The notes: generated by a model from the letters alone, not told the origin. Counted from the first letter of the stretch, positions 36,483-47,433 are shown. The stretch is 64,000 nt of DNA from Metabacillus crassostreae (GCF_016908395.1 NZ_JAFBDU010000005.1:1-64000); one strand, 5' to 3'. Numbers and translations: made by a program.

Positions 36483-37928
36483 CTAATAAACAACAACAGG
36501 ATCATAAATACTAAGAGTATCATACACAGCTTTCATTACACTTGGTGAGACATTGACACATCCACCAGAGCCTGCTGTAAGATAGGCATTGCTTGACCAG
36601 TTTGTTCGCCAGCTGGCATCATGAAATCCTTGTCCACTGTTCGTAAATGGTGCCCAATAATCTACCTTTATTGAATAATTCGGATTGCCTGCAGAACTAC
36701 CTGACAGAGTATAAGGTGAGCGTTTGTAAAGGATATACCAAACTCCTGGCGATGTATCTTCTTGTGTACTATGTTTGCCAGTGACTACATTTGTTGTTAC
36801 AGCTAATTTACCATCTTTATATATCCAAATACGCTGCTCCTTAATGGACACCTCCGCATAAGTATCTCCAATGCCATTGTTTGTTAGCGTGTCATAACCA
36901 TAGCCCTCATTGCTCCAACCATTTCCATGAATATTAGATGCAGAAACTGATTTTTCTCCTTTTTCGAAAGCACTTTGAATAAGTGCGGTTTCTTTTTCTA
37001 CATCAAGTGCCCAGCCATAGCCTTGACCTTTTACAGATATAACTGAACCTGAATGAGTCTTAAACGTGAAATTTTTACCTAGAGTTGATTGAGCTTCATT
37101 TATTTCGCTAATTTTCTTTTTTATTTCATCAGATTTTATTGTAAGCTTCAAATCTTTTGATATAGTAGCATGCTGAATAAGCTCACTTGCTTTCAAAGAA
37201 TGAACTTTATCCTGTACCTTGTAATCAACTATTTGCTGAAGTAGTTCTTTTAGTCTTTTTTCTTCATTTAAAACAGTTTGACTATCTTCCTTAATTGGTT
37301 GTAGAAAAGCAGGATTAAGATGAATATTACTCGTATATTCTTGTTTTTCGTACTCTTTTAGTAAATTAGCTACATCATACTGTGTTCCATCAATGCTTTT
37401 TGATATTGATATTTTCCCTTGCTCAAGAATGGCTTGAGCATCTTTAGGAGCTTTAAGGTTTTTGTTCATTGAAAGTAATGCTTCTTCAAGCTCTTTCTTG
37501 AGTACTTCTTCTCGATATTGATCTTGGTTTATCGGTTTTAACGAATAATTAAGTTCATTGGATGAAGGAAAGAAAGTCCACTGCTTTTTTAATACATTCT
37601 TCACTTCTGGTAGATCGTCATCTGTAAAATTCATCTGAGTATCTTTGCCATCAATAATTTGTTGTTGATCAATATAAACTTCATTCTCTAAAACAGTTGC
37701 TTGTAATTTTTTTATCGCTTCGTCCGCGGTTAACCCACCAACTTTTACGCCATTCATCATTATATTTCTATTAAAATAGTTTGCTTGATAATAGCTAATG
37801 ACTCCAAGTATGAGTGCAAGGATAATACCAACTATCATGGAAATGTATTTCCAATTTTTATACCACTTGACTGATTTATATCGTAATTGATAGGACTCTT
37901 CAACTGAAGCTTCTACAGCATTTCCCAC
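36483..37928 (-). CDS. Membrane-anchored L,D-transpeptidase (YkuD) with peptidoglycan-binding domain
   Basis: A 481-residue protein. A cytoplasmic N-terminus of about 30 residues and one membrane helix (about 33-53) precede a PG_binding_4-like region (about 60-320), and a YkuD catalytic domain follows (about 355-480). The active site reads FHDAS, then 14 residues later GSGGCVNVSP, with the nucleophilic Cys. The usual His before Gly-Cys is Gly here, as in some Firmicute enzymes. It forms 3-3 cross-links or attaches proteins to peptidoglycan outside the membrane. GTG 37928 lies eight bases after GGAGG; the longer TTG reading (37955) would put that site inside the gene. Confidence 0.87.
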   Translation of the reverse strand: MGNAVEASVEESYQLRYKSVKWYKNWKYISMIVGIILALILGVISYYQANYFNRNIMMNGVKVGGLTADEAIKKLQATVLENEVYIDQQQIIDGKDTQMNFTDDDLPEVKNVLKKQWTFFPSSNELNYSLKPINQDQYREEVLKKELEEALLSMNKNLKAPKDAQAILEQGKISISKSIDGTQYDVANLLKEYEKQEYTSNIHLNPAFLQPIKEDSQTVLNEEKRLKELLQQIVDYKVQDKVHSLKASELIQHATISKDLKLTIKSDEIKKKISEINEAQSTLGKNFTFKTHSGSVISVKGQGYGWALDVEKETALIQSAFEKGEKSVSASNIHGNGWSNEGYGYDTLTNNGIGDTYAEVSIKEQRIWIYKDGKLAVTTNVVTGKHSTQEDTSPGVWYILYKRSPYTLSGSSAGNPNYSIKVDYWAPFTNSGQGFHDASWRTNWSSNAYLTAGSGGCVNVSPSVMKAVYDTLSIYDPVVVY

Positions 37929-38173
37929 AATGTTCCCTCCAAATAACTTCGACAATTAAGTTTGCGCTCATGACCGAGGTTGTTTACCAAAATTATACTT
38001 TCATTATCATTCTACTAGATAGTATAGCGTAAACTTTGTCGTTATTTGTATATTAACAGAATTTATTATTGAAAATAATTATTTAAAATTGTTTGGGGTT
38101 TTAACATAATTTCCAACTTAGAATCATGTTGAAATTTTAATGGTTATTATATTGTCTTAGGAAATAGATCATC

Positions 38174-38191
38174 ATGTGATATTTATTACAT
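38174..38191. promoter_or_regulatory. Candidate Fnr/Crp-type site upstream of ldh
   Basis: The imperfect dyad TGTGA-N6-TTACA at 38175-38190 resembles the Bacillus Fnr consensus (TGTGA-N6-TCACT), about 160 bases before ldh. A TTCACAAA half-site near 38239 could be half of a Rex box. Neither match is complete. Anaerobic or NADH-linked control would suit lactate dehydrogenase. Confidence 0.3.
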
Positions 38192-38287
38192 ACCATTACT
38201 TTTGCCGATGGTAAGATTTGTTTAATACTTACAATTAGTTCACAAAAGCAGCTGAGAAATACTTTACTACTACAAAGAAATGAATGA

Positions 38288-39280
<993 letters not shown>

Positions 39281-39394
39281 GATTACGTAAGTTCATGATT
39301 ATGATAAATGGCCTCTACTTTACACTATCAAACTCTGTTACTTGGTTAAATGAATCAGGTGGACGAATAAACAAAGGCAAAAGTCCAATCAATA

Positions 39395-39496
39395 ATGGAA
39401 CTGCAAAGAGCAGGCACAATTAGACAGGGAGAAGCCCAAGTTCAACTAGAGGAATTAGGTGTTGAGATGTTTAAAGTTGGAGGAGTAAGATCATAA
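39395..39496 (+). CDS. Possible 33-residue remnant ORF
   Basis: ATG 39395 to TAA 39496 reads MELQRAGTIRQGEAQ and ends FKVGGVRS. It has no ribosome site before the ATG. The same frame is open for ten further codons upstream. It looks like the C-terminal end of a lost gene and is followed directly by a strong terminator. Not recognised. Confidence 0.25.
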   Translation: MELQRAGTIRQGEAQVQLEELGVEMFKVGGVRS

Positions 39497-39506
39497 ATAA
39501 AAAAAG

Positions 39507-39539
39507 AAGCCATTTGAGGGAATCTCAAATGGCTTTTAT
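39507..39539. terminator. Bidirectional terminator between ldh and the CLC gene
   Basis: A perfect 12-bp stem (39507-39518 with 39524-39535), 5-base loop, A-run left and T-run right, between convergent units. Confidence 0.85.
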
Positions 39540-39549
39540 ATGGTTTATA

Positions 39550-40848
39550 TCATTTTTGCTTTTCCACATTCTTAATCGTATCTCCATCACTAACACCATA
39601 TAATCTACTCTTTGGTTCATAAATTTTTTGGGCAGGCCATAATCCATGGTGACCAGAAAATATGTAACTAACAAAGCAAGCAATAAAAAAGTACTCTAAA
39701 CCTTTACCATCAAACATTTCCATAGCTAACAAAAATGCTGCTATTGGTGTATTTGTACCACCGCTAAAAAGTGCTATCAAACCTAAAGCGGCAAGAAATG
39801 ATAAAGGTAAATCAATAAAGGTATGTAGAGTATTACCCAATGTTGCTCCTATAAAAAATAAAGGTATTGCTTCTCCTCCAACAAATCCTGTGCCAAGGGT
39901 GACTGCTGTGAAGATAAGCTTAGCTAGAAAAGCAAAAGGAGGAACTTCTTCTTGAAAAGCTTGCTGTAGCATTTCTAAGCCCCGACCATTGTAATCTTGT
40001 GAACCTATTATTAAAGTGAAAATCACAATAAGAATACCACCAAAAAAGGCTCTTTTCATATGATTCTTCTTAAATAATTTCTCAGAATACTTTTGGATTC
40101 CGTGTCTTAACTGACAATATAGCACACTTAATAAGGCAAATATAACAGATACAGCAATAACTTTTATAAATATTATCATTGATTGCTCTGGCACACTTTG
40201 AAGGATTAATTTCTCATGTTTATGCCCTAGTACTGTTGTTGACATATAGTGACCAGCAAAGCTTGCAGCGATACAAGGTACTAGTGCTTCAAACTTCAAT
40301 TTACCTAAGGCAGCCATTTCCATTCCAAAAACTACTCCAGTAATAGGTGTTCCAAAAGCTGCACCAAATCCGGCACTAATTCCACTCATTATTAATACTT
40401 TAGTGTCTAGTACATTTACTTTAAATAGTTTATTAACAGCTTCAGCAACACTGCCACCCATTTGAACAGCTGCTCCTTCCCTTCCTGTTGATCCGCCCAA
40501 AATAACAGTTATGAACGTTCCTAAGTAAACAATAGGTCCCATTCGTTTAAGAACCTTTTTGTTTCCATGAACAGCTTCTATCACTAAATTATTATGATCG
40601 GCCGCATCATGTAGGGTGTTATTTAAATAGACCTTCCCATAGTTGGTATAGATGTACCCAATAATAATTCCTCCAATTGGCAGAAGGAATATCAGCCAAT
40701 CTCTTTTCTCTCTTACTTCTCCAATATAATCATTTGTTTCTAAAAGGAAGGTTGTTAGTGTACCAACAATTAGACCAATAATAGCTCCAAAAAATATCCA
40801 TCGTATAAGTAGAGAAATGAAGTTTTTGTATTTTTTCTTTATGTTCAA
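39550..40848 (-). CDS. CLC-family anion channel/antiporter
   Basis: A 432-residue CLC protein with about ten or more membrane helices. The ion-path loop reads LGGSTGREGAAVQMGG (residues about 115-130), with the gating Glu of GREG. The second half has FVGGEAIPLFFIGATLGN in place of the usual GxFxP. The GGSxGREGxAVQMGG form resembles the fluoride-exporting CLC-F subgroup more than chloride CLCs, by recollection only. No fluoride riboswitch is visible upstream. The start is TTG 40848, eight bases after GAGG that overlaps the yetF stop, so the pair is an operon. Confidence 0.85.
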   Translation of the reverse strand: MNIKKKYKNFISLLIRWIFFGAIIGLIVGTLTTFLLETNDYIGEVREKRDWLIFLLPIGGIIIGYIYTNYGKVYLNNTLHDAADHNNLVIEAVHGNKKVLKRMGPIVYLGTFITVILGGSTGREGAAVQMGGSVAEAVNKLFKVNVLDTKVLIMSGISAGFGAAFGTPITGVVFGMEMAALGKLKFEALVPCIAASFAGHYMSTTVLGHKHEKLILQSVPEQSMIIFIKVIAVSVIFALLSVLYCQLRHGIQKYSEKLFKKNHMKRAFFGGILIVIFTLIIGSQDYNGRGLEMLQQAFQEEVPPFAFLAKLIFTAVTLGTGFVGGEAIPLFFIGATLGNTLHTFIDLPLSFLAALGLIALFSGGTNTPIAAFLLAMEMFDGKGLEYFFIACFVSYIFSGHHGLWPAQKIYEPKSRLYGVSDGDTIKNVEKQK

Positions 40849-40858
40849 TTTGCTTGCC

Positions 40859-41464
40859 TCATTTCAAGTTCTCGGGAATTTCATTAAGATGTTTATTATT
40901 CTTAACTTCATTGAAAATAGTATCTGAGTTACTGAAATTTGTTACGGTTTTATTAGATTTTGATTGATTTCTCTCAATTAAGTCTTTTAACATCTGAATA
41001 TCCTCTTTTGTTGCATATTGTTTATTAGGTTTTACCATATATCCAAGCTGACCGTTTGTTTCAATTGTGGCCCATTCTAAATCACTAAAATTCTGGATAC
41101 TTTGTTGTCTTAATCTTACTTCTAGCATGTCTACTGTTAAGCGTAATTTTTTGAGATTATTTTCAATAATTTTCCCATCTTCTACTACTAATAGGGATTT
41201 CCCATAAATAAAAGATTCTAAGGAGTCGAATTTCATAACAATATACTCTATAAGAAGCAGGGTAGATACCATTAAAAAGGTAACAACCATCGTAATCCAA
41301 ATGTTACGGTCATTAACAGGCTGGATGATTAACGAACCTACTGCGATCATCATGACAGTTTGAGCAACAGTCAGTTGAGAAATTGACTTTCTTCCTGCTA
41401 AACGTAAAATTAGTACGCCCCCAACAACAATCACGACAGCTTTCCATATAAAATTAAAATCCAC
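40859..41464 (-). CDS. YetF/DUF421-family membrane protein
   Basis: A 201-residue protein: three membrane helices in the first 85 residues, then a cytoplasmic YetF domain. Family features are LRLAGRKSISQLTVAQTV and KSLLVVEDGKIIENNLKKL, followed by the RLRQQSI helix. The C-terminal tail is Asn/Lys-rich. Roles are poorly defined; B. subtilis paralogues have been linked to spore or membrane functions. GTG 41464 follows GGAGGA by six bases, and longer readings lack a site. Co-transcribed with the downstream CLC gene. Confidence 0.85.
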   Translation of the reverse strand: MDFNFIWKAVVIVVGGVLILRLAGRKSISQLTVAQTVMMIAVGSLIIQPVNDRNIWITMVVTFLMVSTLLLIEYIVMKFDSLESFIYGKSLLVVEDGKIIENNLKKLRLTVDMLEVRLRQQSIQNFSDLEWATIETNGQLGYMVKPNKQYATKEDIQMLKDLIERNQSKSNKTVTNFSNSDTIFNEVKNNKHLNEIPENLK

Positions 41465-41722
41465 AATTATTCCTCCGTAAACAATTCCATGATATGTATA
41501 GAATGGCAAAGAAGGCTTGGGATTATTCGTGTTTGGGTAGATATACAGAGATATAAATTGAGGTTTATTAGAGTATCTAATCGTTCTAATGATTATTTAC
41601 GATATATCAAAAAAATAAGATTATTTCCCAGTAAATGAACTTATTACTATGTTTTAAGGAGAAATTTTAAGGTTAAGGGTAAAGATAGGCACTGTAAAAG
41701 AAGAAAGGATGACAGTTATGCA

Positions 41723-42403
41723 ATGAAAGATACTGGCTTTTCCATTTGGCTTCTATTAGTAGGAGTTATATTGGTTACTGTATTTACCTATTCTTTTTTT
41801 GAGATTACAGAGGGGTTTTTAGAGAGTGAGATAACCAGCTTCGATACTATTATATTGGAAGTTTTAGACCCGATCGGAGGCTATATAGGATTTAAGTGGA
41901 TGATTTTAATTACAGAATTAGGCTCAGCCTGGTTTTTGACTACAATGTCAGTGATATGTATCTTGATCATTTGGTTAAGAAATAGAGAGGTGTGGGTAAT
42001 TTCTTTTTTTATTATTGCAGTAGGTGGTGGAGGACTTCTCATAAGGATATTAAAGTATATCTATCAAAGAGAAAGACCTTCTATTAATTCAGCAATCGAT
42101 GCAATAGGTTATAGTTTTCCAAGTGGTCATGGAATGGGCTCGCTAATTTTTTATGGATTTCTTACATATATCATCTTAGGAAATATAAAATCAAAAGCTA
42201 TTAAATGGAGTACAGTTATCCTGGTGAGTATCTTAGTGTTATTAATAGGATTAAGTCGTGTTTACTTAGGAGCACATTACCCAAGTGATGTGGCTGCAGG
42301 ATATTTAGCTGGAGCAGTTTGGCTGATGTTCAATATTAGCGCACTTGAATGGCTCAAAATTCAAAGTCAAAATAAAAACAGTACAAAATCAATGAACATT
42401 TAG
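41723..42403 (+). CDS. PAP2-family membrane phosphatase
   Basis: A 226-residue membrane protein with about six helices and the three phosphatidic-acid-phosphatase motifs: KYIYQRERPS (KxxxxxxRP), SFPSGHGMG (PSGH) and SRVYLGAHYPSD (SRxxxxxHxxxD). Active sites face outward. Likely substrates are lipid pyrophosphates such as undecaprenyl pyrophosphate, or phosphatidylglycerol phosphate. AAAGGA lies rather far upstream, so the start at 41723 is probable, not certain. A dispersed repeat follows at once. Confidence 0.88.
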   Translation: MKDTGFSIWLLLVGVILVTVFTYSFFEITEGFLESEITSFDTIILEVLDPIGGYIGFKWMILITELGSAWFLTTMSVICILIIWLRNREVWVISFFIIAVGGGGLLIRILKYIYQRERPSINSAIDAIGYSFPSGHGMGSLIFYGFLTYIILGNIKSKAIKWSTVILVSILVLLIGLSRVYLGAHYPSDVAAGYLAGAVWLMFNISALEWLKIQSQNKNSTKSMNI

Positions 42404-42425
42404 TTACAGAGTAGTTTGCAAAAAA

Positions 42426-42766
42426 GAGGATGGGACATAAGTATTTAAGCTAATGAAAAACCCAAATTATTAGGTGATATGTCAATTAAACATTCGCCTA
42501 ATAGTTCGGGTTTTTATTAGCAGTCTTCAATGTTTTTTGATTTTGCATACTATTTTTAAGAACTAGTGTAATGGAGCGGAAGACATTTGACTCCTGCGGG
42601 TGCAGAGGAAAGGCTGAGACCCCACAGGCGCGCAGCTTACGAGGAGGCTTAGCTTCCTCCCCGGTGAATCTTATGTCTGCAGCGCAATGGAACGAACTTG
42701 TTTCTTTCAGCTTAACTGAATTTATTCGTCTTTTTGAATGATTTCTTTAATTTTGTTCCAGCCTCT
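42426..42766 (+). repeat. Dispersed repeat copy D (long form)
   Basis: Left end GAGGATGGGACATAA (42426-42440), right end reading GTTCCAGCCTC (to about 42765) as its inverted partner. It contains the hairpin module (about 42460-42520) and GC-rich core (about 42570-42690), including GCAGCGCAATGGAACGAA, in the same order as copy A. It lies between convergent PAP2 and pseudouridine synthase genes. Confidence 0.85.
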
Positions 42767-42774
42767 ATTCTATT

Positions 42775-43482
42775 TTACCATTGCTTTGGTTCATAATTTA
42801 ATTCACTAAACAAACGCGTGCGTTCTTTTTTTGATAAATCTCGCCATTGTCCAGGCGGAAGATTTCCTAGATGAATATTCATAATTCTTGTTCTTTGTAA
42901 TCTGAATACCTCATACCCTAATTCTGCACACATTCGGCGAATTTGTCTGTTTAATCCTTGGGTAAGGATGATTTGGAAATCGAATTTTGATAGCTGTCTT
43001 ACTTCACAAGGAAGTGTAACAGTATCCAGTATCTTAACTCCCTCTGACATTCTTTTAAGGAGATCAGGTGTGATAGGTTTATCTACTGAAACGATATATT
43101 CCTTTTCATGCTTGTTTTCAGCACGTAAAATTTCATTAACAATATCCCCATCATTTGTGAGCAGAATTAAACCATCAGAATCTTTATCAAGTCTTCCTAT
43201 ATTAAAAATTCGTAACGGGTGATTAACCAAATCAACAATATTTCCTTTTACACCTTTTTCTGTCGTACTAGTAATTCCAACTGGTTTATTTAAAGCGATA
43301 TAAACATAGTTCGGAGCAAGTCTAACAGGAGCACCATTAACTAGAACATCATCACCAGGCTCTACTTGGCTTCCTATCTTAGCTGGTTTCCCGTTAATTG
43401 TGACTCTTCCTTCACTAATTAATTTATCTGCACCTCGTCTAGAAGTTTTTCCAGACTCACTTATATATTTATTAATACGCAT
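42775..43482 (-). CDS. RluF/RsuA-type 23S rRNA pseudouridine synthase
   Basis: A 235-residue RsuA-family pseudouridine synthase. An S4 RNA-binding domain (residues about 1-60, [20 protein letters not shown]) is followed by the catalytic core with the Asp in [19 protein letters not shown]. The [20 protein letters not shown] motif is also present. It resembles RluF, which modifies 23S rRNA U2604 in E. coli. The ATG at 43482 with AGGATG nearby gives the family N-terminus; the longer reading to 43524 is unlikely. Confidence 0.88.
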   Translation of the reverse strand: MRINKYISESGKTSRRGADKLISEGRVTINGKPAKIGSQVEPGDDVLVNGAPVRLAPNYVYIALNKPVGITSTTEKGVKGNIVDLVNHPLRIFNIGRLDKDSDGLILLTNDGDIVNEILRAENKHEKEYIVSVDKPITPDLLKRMSEGVKILDTVTLPCEVRQLSKFDFQIILTQGLNRQIRRMCAELGYEVFRLQRTRIMNIHLGNLPPGQWRDLSKKERTRLFSELNYEPKQW

Positions 43483-43554
43483 GTTCACACATCCTAGGTA
43501 AAGGGTTGTTCTTATGATACACAACTATACTTTATTTTTGGAAAATAATCAAAA

Positions 43555-45009
43555 TCAAGGGGTTTGATTATTATCTAAGGATTTTTTATGATACCAATTA
43601 AAAAATGTGCTTGCTTCTTCTCTTGGTACACCATAAAGCTCGCTTTCATATAGTGGTTTTGCTTTGTTAGAAAATAGGAGAGTGGCAACACCAAATTGTC
43701 TTTGTAGCCAAGAGTGTTTTACTGTTATTTGTTGAATTCGTTCACGGTGTGTAACAAAGGTAGAATTTGTTAACCCTCCTTTTCTAATTTGTACTGTATT
43801 TCCATGACGGATATAGCTTGTGAACAAATAATCTAATACACGTAAAAGAATACTCAAAGTAAATATAATTGCTGAAATCCATAGCCATTCCTTTTTAAAG
43901 AAATATAGTCCTATGATAGTAAAGATCGTTAGGTAATAGGGACGAAGGAGCTTTAGCCATAAAACCTTAGTTGGAAACCTCTCCATATGCTCTTCAATAT
44001 AATAATTCGGTAACATTTTATGTAGAATTTCATATGCTTTATGCTTAGGCATAAAGGGATATAGGGAACTTGTTTCTTGATCATCTCCCTCAAATGACGA
44101 TGTACTGATTAACTTAATTGAAGCTAGACCGAGAATACGCTTGAGAAGTGTTTGCTCGACAATAACTGCTTGAACTCTATTTTTTTGAATAGAAAAGCTT
44201 GTGAAATTGCCGATTCCTTTTTCAATAAAAATTTGCTCCTGATTATCACTAATAACATAGTTTCCATATTTCATAGATGTTTTGAAAAATCCTATGACTA
44301 TTGATATAGCTAGGGCAAAGATGAAGAGGATAATTAGTATCCACCAATGAATAAATAAGTAGTCTAGTGCATTTTCTGCTGTATCTTCAATTTGAAAATA
44401 TTCTGCTAAGTTAAAATAAATAGCGCTTAATAGTGGAAAGATTGCCAGAAAGCTTAATGATGTAAATGATGCTCTAATTAAATCTTTCTTAGTCGATTGA
44501 AAATGAACAGTCCGTCCTGTTAGTGGATTCATTCTCTTTTCTTTTTCATCCTGTTCACTATCTTGTTTTCCATCAAGCTTTGAAAGGATCCTTTTTCTTT
44601 CTTCTATTGTTATAACTGGAAATTCGATAGCTGAATGATCACCAGTTGTACCTGTATCTAGCTTTAGTGAGGTAAGTTTAAACCACCTGTGAACAAAGTT
44701 GGTATTTGATGTGTGGTTATGAATTCGACTGAAAGCAATATGACGTTGTTTTTTAATAAAAATACCCTCATATATAATAATTGTATCATTCGTTATTTCA
44801 TAACGGATAGTACTCCACTTTAAGACTATTGATATGATTGTAAACACAGATGCAATGATAAGAATATATCGACCCCAAATAACCCAAGTAGATGTAGAAG
44901 AGGCTTTAAGGATAAATAGAAAAAGATAGAATCCAACCGAATTTTTGAAAAATGATAGTAGCTCAACTGCAATTAGAGCAGGGTGATATCTTCTTTTTTC
45001 ATGTTTCAT
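43555..45009 (-). CDS. YdbT-like membrane protein with bacterial PH (bPH2) domains
   Basis: A 484-residue protein with about six membrane helices in three pairs (near 15-50, 190-245 and 355-395), each followed by a bPH2 domain. The conserved pattern is seen as ISFSRIHNHTS-like (IAFSRIHNHT), IQKNRVQAVIVEQTLLKR and HRERIQQITVKHSWLQRQFG. B. subtilis YdbS and YdbT confer resistance to certain antimicrobial peptides made by Bacillus. The ATG overlaps the upstream ydbS-like stop (ATGA) and has AAGGAG upstream. Confidence 0.85.
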   Translation of the reverse strand: MKHEKRRYHPALIAVELLSFFKNSVGFYLFLFILKASSTSTWVIWGRYILIIASVFTIISIVLKWSTIRYEITNDTIIIYEGIFIKKQRHIAFSRIHNHTSNTNFVHRWFKLTSLKLDTGTTGDHSAIEFPVITIEERKRILSKLDGKQDSEQDEKEKRMNPLTGRTVHFQSTKKDLIRASFTSLSFLAIFPLLSAIYFNLAEYFQIEDTAENALDYLFIHWWILIILFIFALAISIVIGFFKTSMKYGNYVISDNQEQIFIEKGIGNFTSFSIQKNRVQAVIVEQTLLKRILGLASIKLISTSSFEGDDQETSSLYPFMPKHKAYEILHKMLPNYYIEEHMERFPTKVLWLKLLRPYYLTIFTIIGLYFFKKEWLWISAIIFTLSILLRVLDYLFTSYIRHGNTVQIRKGGLTNSTFVTHRERIQQITVKHSWLQRQFGVATLLFSNKAKPLYESELYGVPREEASTFFNWYHKKSLDNNQTP

Positions 45010-45524
45010 GCACCTTTTTCTCCTTCATTTGAATCCTGATCTTGTAATTTTGCCCATGCTGCAATTTGAAACTTTAAATTCCTTGCTGTTTTAGCTGGGA
45101 TTGCTGGAATCACATGACTAGAAGCTGTCGTACCAATTTCAACATTATATAGCTGATATCGTCTCATTAAAGGACCTTGCTCTGTTCGAACATATTCAAC
45201 CTTCTCCATTGGTATTAAAGTGTGAACAACTTGCCATTTACCATGTTTTAGCTGAATAAATTGCGGGTCAACTTTATAACGCCATGTTTGCTGCAAATAC
45301 GCAGGTTCTATTAATATTGAAAAAACTGCAGATATTACTATTATCCCGCCTAGAGCATATAACACAATGCCAATCCACTCATACCAGTCAAACTTCATTG
45401 TACAAAGTATCAAAATCGCAATAATTATTAGTGTTAAAGTGTGGCCGATTGTATTAGATGTTCTCCATACTTTCACAGCGTATTTTGAAATTTGCTCTGT
45501 TGGTTCATCAATTTCGATATACAT
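45006..45524 (-). CDS. YdbS-like membrane protein with PH (bPH2) domain
   Basis: A 172-residue protein: two membrane helices (about 25-45 and 50-75) followed by one bPH2 domain including IPMEKVEYVRTEQGPLMRR and LYNVEIGTTASSHVIPAI. It pairs with the downstream YdbT-like protein, whose start overlaps its stop by four bases. GAGGTGA precedes the ATG. A dispersed repeat lies just upstream. Confidence 0.85.
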   Translation of the reverse strand: MYIEIDEPTEQISKYAVKVWRTSNTIGHTLTLIIIAILILCTMKFDWYEWIGIVLYALGGIIVISAVFSILIEPAYLQQTWRYKVDPQFIQLKHGKWQVVHTLIPMEKVEYVRTEQGPLMRRYQLYNVEIGTTASSHVIPAIPAKTARNLKFQIAAWAKLQDQDSNEGEKGA

Positions 45525-45607
45525 CTTGCTTTCACCTCAATTTCTAATACGAGTATGAAGATATAAAGTTCCCAAAAAATGTTATTATGTGAAAATATTC
45601 TATGATA

Positions 45608-45917
45608 AGAAGGGGGATATGAAGAAAAGGGCCTTAATTTGCTGTCTTTAATAGATTTTTGATTTTGCAAACTATTCTTAAGAACTAGTGGAATGGAGTG
45701 GAAGACACTAAGGCTCCTACGGGAATAGAGGAAAAGCTTAGACCTAAGCAGGCGTAGCTGAGGAGGCTTAGTTTTCCTCCCCGTGGAACGCAAGTGTTGG
45801 AACAAACATGTTTTTCTAGCTTAACTGATTAATAGAGGAAAGTATTATATATTGGATCGTGTAGAATAATTTAGATTTATTTGTCTTTATGGATACTTTC
45901 TTATATCTCATCCTCTA
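45608..45917 (+). repeat. Dispersed repeat copy E (short, diverged)
   Basis: Left end AGAAGGGGGATAT (about 45608) and right end TATATCTCATCCTCT (to about 45917) are diverged terminal inverted repeats. The hairpin module is missing. The core (about 45690-45800) keeps AACTAGTGGAATGGAGTGGAAG-type sequence and the internal stem. It lies between two minus-strand genes and is the only copy not beside the 3' end of a plus-strand gene. Confidence 0.75.
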
Positions 45918-45925
45918 ACTTGTAA

Positions 45926-47236
45926 TCAATCTTTACTATAATTCCTAAACAAAATAATGATTAAGATAAGCACTAATGAAAGTGCACCACCTGCAAGGGA
46001 GAGAGTTGGATAACTTGTATACGCAACAATAACACCAGATAACACTCCGCCAGCTGCACCAGCTAAAGCAATGAATACATCAACAGCTCCTTGTATTTTT
46101 GCACGATTAGTAGAATTTGTTGCATCTACAAGAAGGGCAGTACCGCTAATTAATCCAAAGTTCCATCCTAGTCCTAATAATGCAAGTGAGATCGTGAGAA
46201 TTAACATAGAATCAGTCGGTGCTGTTGCTGCTAAAATACCAGCAGTAAGTAATGTTATTCCTGCTACAATGCTCATTGGAATCCGTCCAATCTTATCAAC
46301 AAGTATTCCCGTAAATAAAGACGGGAGGTACATTGCACCAATATGAATGCCAATGATCATGCCAACCTCATCCAAACCATGTCCATGATGTCCCATATGG
46401 ACAGGTGTCATCGTCATAATAGCAACCATTACAACCTGCGTTAAAATCATCACGGAAGCACCAACAAGGATGCCGTTATTATTTATCGACTCTTCCTCAA
46501 TACTAACATCTGAATGCTTCCTTGTATTTGCTTTCTCTGTAGCTGCAGCAGCAATAGCTTTAGCCACAACTAACGGATCTGGTCTTAACAAAATGAGAAG
46601 CACAAAACCTGCAAGAAAATATGCAGCTGCAGCCAATATAAAGGGTCCTGCTAATGAAGGAATTCCAATTGTTGAAGCAAAATCTCCCATAATACCTACT
46701 AGATTTGGACCTGCAACAGCACCAAATGTAGTTGAAACCATTGCAATACTAATTGCGGTAGCCCGCTGAGTTGAATGGGCCAAGTCAGTGCCTGCATAGC
46801 GTGCTTGTAAGTTTGTAGCAGTACCAGCTCCATAGATTAATAGTGATATAAAAAGAAAGATAATGTTATTGGTTATAGCAGAGATTATTACACCAATTGC
46901 TCCTATTCCACCAGCAAAAAAACCAAATGTTAAGCCAGGCCGTCGCCCATAACGCTGTGATAATCTCCCTACAAGCAAAGCAGCCCCTGCTGAGCCCAAA
47001 GTAAACAATGCAATAGGTACTCCTGAAAAGCTATCAGTACCAAGCATCTCCTTAGCTAAAAGTGCTCCTACGGTAATTCCTGCAGCAAGTCCTGCACCAC
47101 CAAAAATTTGTGCAATAACAATAATGATTAATGTACGACGATATAATCCGCTTTGCTTTTGGGGATCATTCATGTAGCTTTGAATATCTGTTCTGTTACT
47201 AGTTAACTCCTTGGAATCATTGGGACTATTCGTCAT
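45926..47236 (-). CDS. MFS transporter
   Basis: A 436-residue major facilitator protein with 12 predicted helices after a polar N-terminus of about 33 residues. The MFS loop signature is present as GRLSQRYGRRPGL between helices 2 and 3, and a matching VDKIGRIPMS lies in the second half. The central loop (about residues 225-250) is charged. A short His-rich loop (VHMGHHGHGLDE) lies near residue 275. The substrate is unknown; it could be an efflux pump. The repeat is immediately downstream. Confidence 0.85.
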   Translation of the reverse strand: MTNSPNDSKELTSNRTDIQSYMNDPQKQSGLYRRTLIIIVIAQIFGGAGLAAGITVGALLAKEMLGTDSFSGVPIALFTLGSAGAALLVGRLSQRYGRRPGLTFGFFAGGIGAIGVIISAITNNIIFLFISLLIYGAGTATNLQARYAGTDLAHSTQRATAISIAMVSTTFGAVAGPNLVGIMGDFASTIGIPSLAGPFILAAAAYFLAGFVLLILLRPDPLVVAKAIAAAATEKANTRKHSDVSIEEESINNNGILVGASVMILTQVVMVAIMTMTPVHMGHHGHGLDEVGMIIGIHIGAMYLPSLFTGILVDKIGRIPMSIVAGITLLTAGILAATAPTDSMLILTISLALLGLGWNFGLISGTALLVDATNSTNRAKIQGAVDVFIALAGAAGGVLSGVIVAYTSYPTLSLAGGALSLVLILIIILFRNYSKD

Positions 47237-47374
47237 TATGTATCCACCCTCATAAATTTATAATTGTCATTTAATTGTATGTTAAAAAGGTAATAGAATG
47301 GTAGGAAATGTATAATTTTTTATGTACTAAAAAATTAATTATGTTCATGCGGAATGTTCAGCATAAAAAATAAA

Positions 47375-47420
47375 AATACACTCGTACTGATTATTGAGTC
47401 AACAATAGTACGAGTGTATT
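47375..47420 (-). terminator. Terminator of the ADI-fold enzyme gene
   Basis: A perfect 14-bp stem (47375-47388 with 47407-47420) followed on the minus strand by a T-rich run. It lies 13 bases after the gene end. Confidence 0.8.
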
Positions 47421-47433
47421 GACAGTTATAGAG

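Noticed and set aside
41465-41722. Fluoride riboswitch upstream of the yetF-clc operon
   Set aside because: I could not find the conserved aptamer features; the region is simple AT-rich sequence.
45473-45805. 110-residue minus-strand ORF across repeat copy E
   Set aside because: It spans the repeat and the 5' end of the ydbS-like gene in another frame; composition and lack of ribosome site argue against coding.
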